Origin: DASRBO01 sp035653595
GTDB taxonomy: Bacteria; Actinomycetota; Acidimicrobiia; Acidimicrobiales; JAJPHE01
Direction of reading: 5' to 3'
Assembly (NCBI GenBank): GCA_035653595.1
Contig: DASRBO010000148.1
Span: forward strand, 1-5,250
Length of the DNA stretch: 5,250 nucleotides
Below the pieces are notes generated by a model, which searched no databases, was not told the DNA's origin, and saw only the letters and a list, made by a program, of their open reading frames with translations. This document shows, piece by piece, positions 4,908 through 5,250 of this stretch; the first letter of the stretch is position 1, and each line of letters begins with the position of its first letter. Made by a program: the position numbers and the translations under genes.

Positions 4908-4926
4908 CGCCGTCCCTCCTCAATGA

Positions 4927-4943
4927 ATGAACGCGACGTTCAT
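4927..4943. promoter_or_regulatory. 17-bp inverted repeat, likely TetR operator
   Basis: ATGAACG (4927-4933) and CGTTCAT (4937-4943) are exact reverse complements around CGA. Size and symmetry fit a TetR-family dimer. It lies between the cupin and tetR starts, just downstream of the predicted cupin transcription start and over the -35 zone of the tetR promoter, so one bound dimer could repress both genes. Confidence 0.7.
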
Positions 4944-4955
4944 CAATCCACCTGC

Positions 4956-4986
4956 ATCATACTCTGATGGGTGAACGAGGTGTCAA
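4956..4986 (-). promoter_or_regulatory. Promoter of the cupin gene
   Basis: On the minus strand a perfect consensus -35 box TTGACA (4981-4986) is followed by -10 box TATGAT (4956-4961), one base from consensus. The spacer is 19 bp, two longer than ideal. Transcription should begin near 4949, giving a leader of about 40 nt that contains the 17-bp inverted repeat and the AGGAGG site. The -35 box lies within the first codons of tetR, so the divergent promoters overlap. Confidence 0.6.
4958..4963 (+). promoter_or_regulatory. Candidate -10 box for tetR-type gene (leaderless)
   Basis: CATACT is two bases from TATAAT and ends 7 bases before GTG 4971, so transcription would begin at about the start codon. 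It overlaps the cupin -10 box on the other strand. No consensus -35 is seen; the expected position (about 4935-4940) lies inside the inverted repeat. Confidence 0.35.
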
Positions 4987-5250
4987 CTCAAAAGCGCAGG
5001 TACCAGCTCAAGGCCCGGGCCGAGCGTCAGCGGCGGACGCGAGAACGGATCGTGGCCGCCACGGCCGCCCTGCACGAGGAGGTGGGGCCGGCCCGGACCA
5101 CGATCGCCGACATCGCCCGCCGGGCCGGCGTCCAGCGCCTCACCGTCTACAAGGCCTTCCCCGACCCCGCCCAGCTCTTCGCCGCCTGCCAGGGCCACTT
5201 CCTGGCCCAGAGCCCGCCCCCCGACCTGGACCCCGACGCCGGAGACCCTC
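4971..5250 (+). CDS. TetR-family transcriptional regulator, N-terminal part
   Basis: The first 93 residues of a repressor that runs off the right edge. Residues ~20-70 are the TetR DNA-binding domain: helix 1 RRTRERIVAATAALHEE, then the helix-turn-helix TTIADIARRAGVQRLTVYKAF (42-63, with one residue omitted at each end), followed by PDPAQLFAAC, which fills the place of the common F-x-x-K-x-x-L element. Gly53, Val54, Thr58, Val59 and Tyr60 are the usual conserved positions. The ligand domain is outside the window. An in-frame TGA at 4965-4967 limits the start to GTG 4971 or GTG 4980; neither has a strong ribosome binding site, and a -10-like CATACT just upstream favours a leaderless start at 4971. 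It is divergent from the cupin gene and shares with it a 17-bp inverted repeat, so autoregulation plus control of the cupin is likely. Effector unknown. Confidence 0.92.
   Translation, partial: MNEVSTQKRRYQLKARAERQRRTRERIVAATAALHEEVGPARTTIADIARRAGVQRLTVYKAFPDPAQLFAACQGHFLAQSPPPDLDPDAGDP

Noticed and set aside
4249..4923. 224-residue minus-strand frame overlapping the cupin gene
   Set aside because: It is a frame-shifted reading of the cupin gene, Arg/Gly/Ala-rich, whereas the 165-residue frame carries both complete cupin motifs.

Overview
The window is very GC-rich throughout, with GC-biased third codon positions, GTG starts, two likely leaderless mRNAs and bacterial sigma70-type promoters. 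This fits a high-GC bacterium, most likely an actinobacterium or a GC-rich soil relative. That is an inference from composition and gene style; no taxonomic marker gene is present.

Layout. Positions 1-176 are a non-coding flank with an 11-bp inverted repeat. Positions 177-795 are a CRISPR array of nine identical 36-nt repeats and eight spacers of 34-42 nt. Six bases after the last repeat comes a second, unrelated direct repeat: two perfect 35-nt copies separated by 37 nt (802-908), the same ~72-nt pitch as the main array, with a strong hairpin at each edge. It looks like a one-spacer mini-array of a different repeat family. No cas gene lies in the window. About 900 bases (941-1843) then carry no convincing gene. 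Next comes a GntR/FadR-family regulator (1857-2534, +), then a clean sigma70 promoter whose -35 box lies in a perfect 12-bp palindrome, then a family 5 solute-binding lipoprotein (2756-4276, +) with no permease or ATPase gene beside it. Convergent to it is a small single-domain cupin (4410-4907, -). A divergent TetR-family regulator (4971 to the right edge, +) shares a 63-bp control region with the cupin; that region contains a 17-bp inverted repeat.

How the genes work together. There are two small regulatory modules. In the first, the GntR protein probably controls the solute-binding protein through the palindrome over its -35 box. In the second, the TetR protein probably represses itself and the cupin from one shared operator. 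The most unusual part is the CRISPR region. It has two repeat families side by side, a near-palindromic main repeat that I cannot assign to a subtype, and three consecutive spacers that each contain a perfect hairpin.
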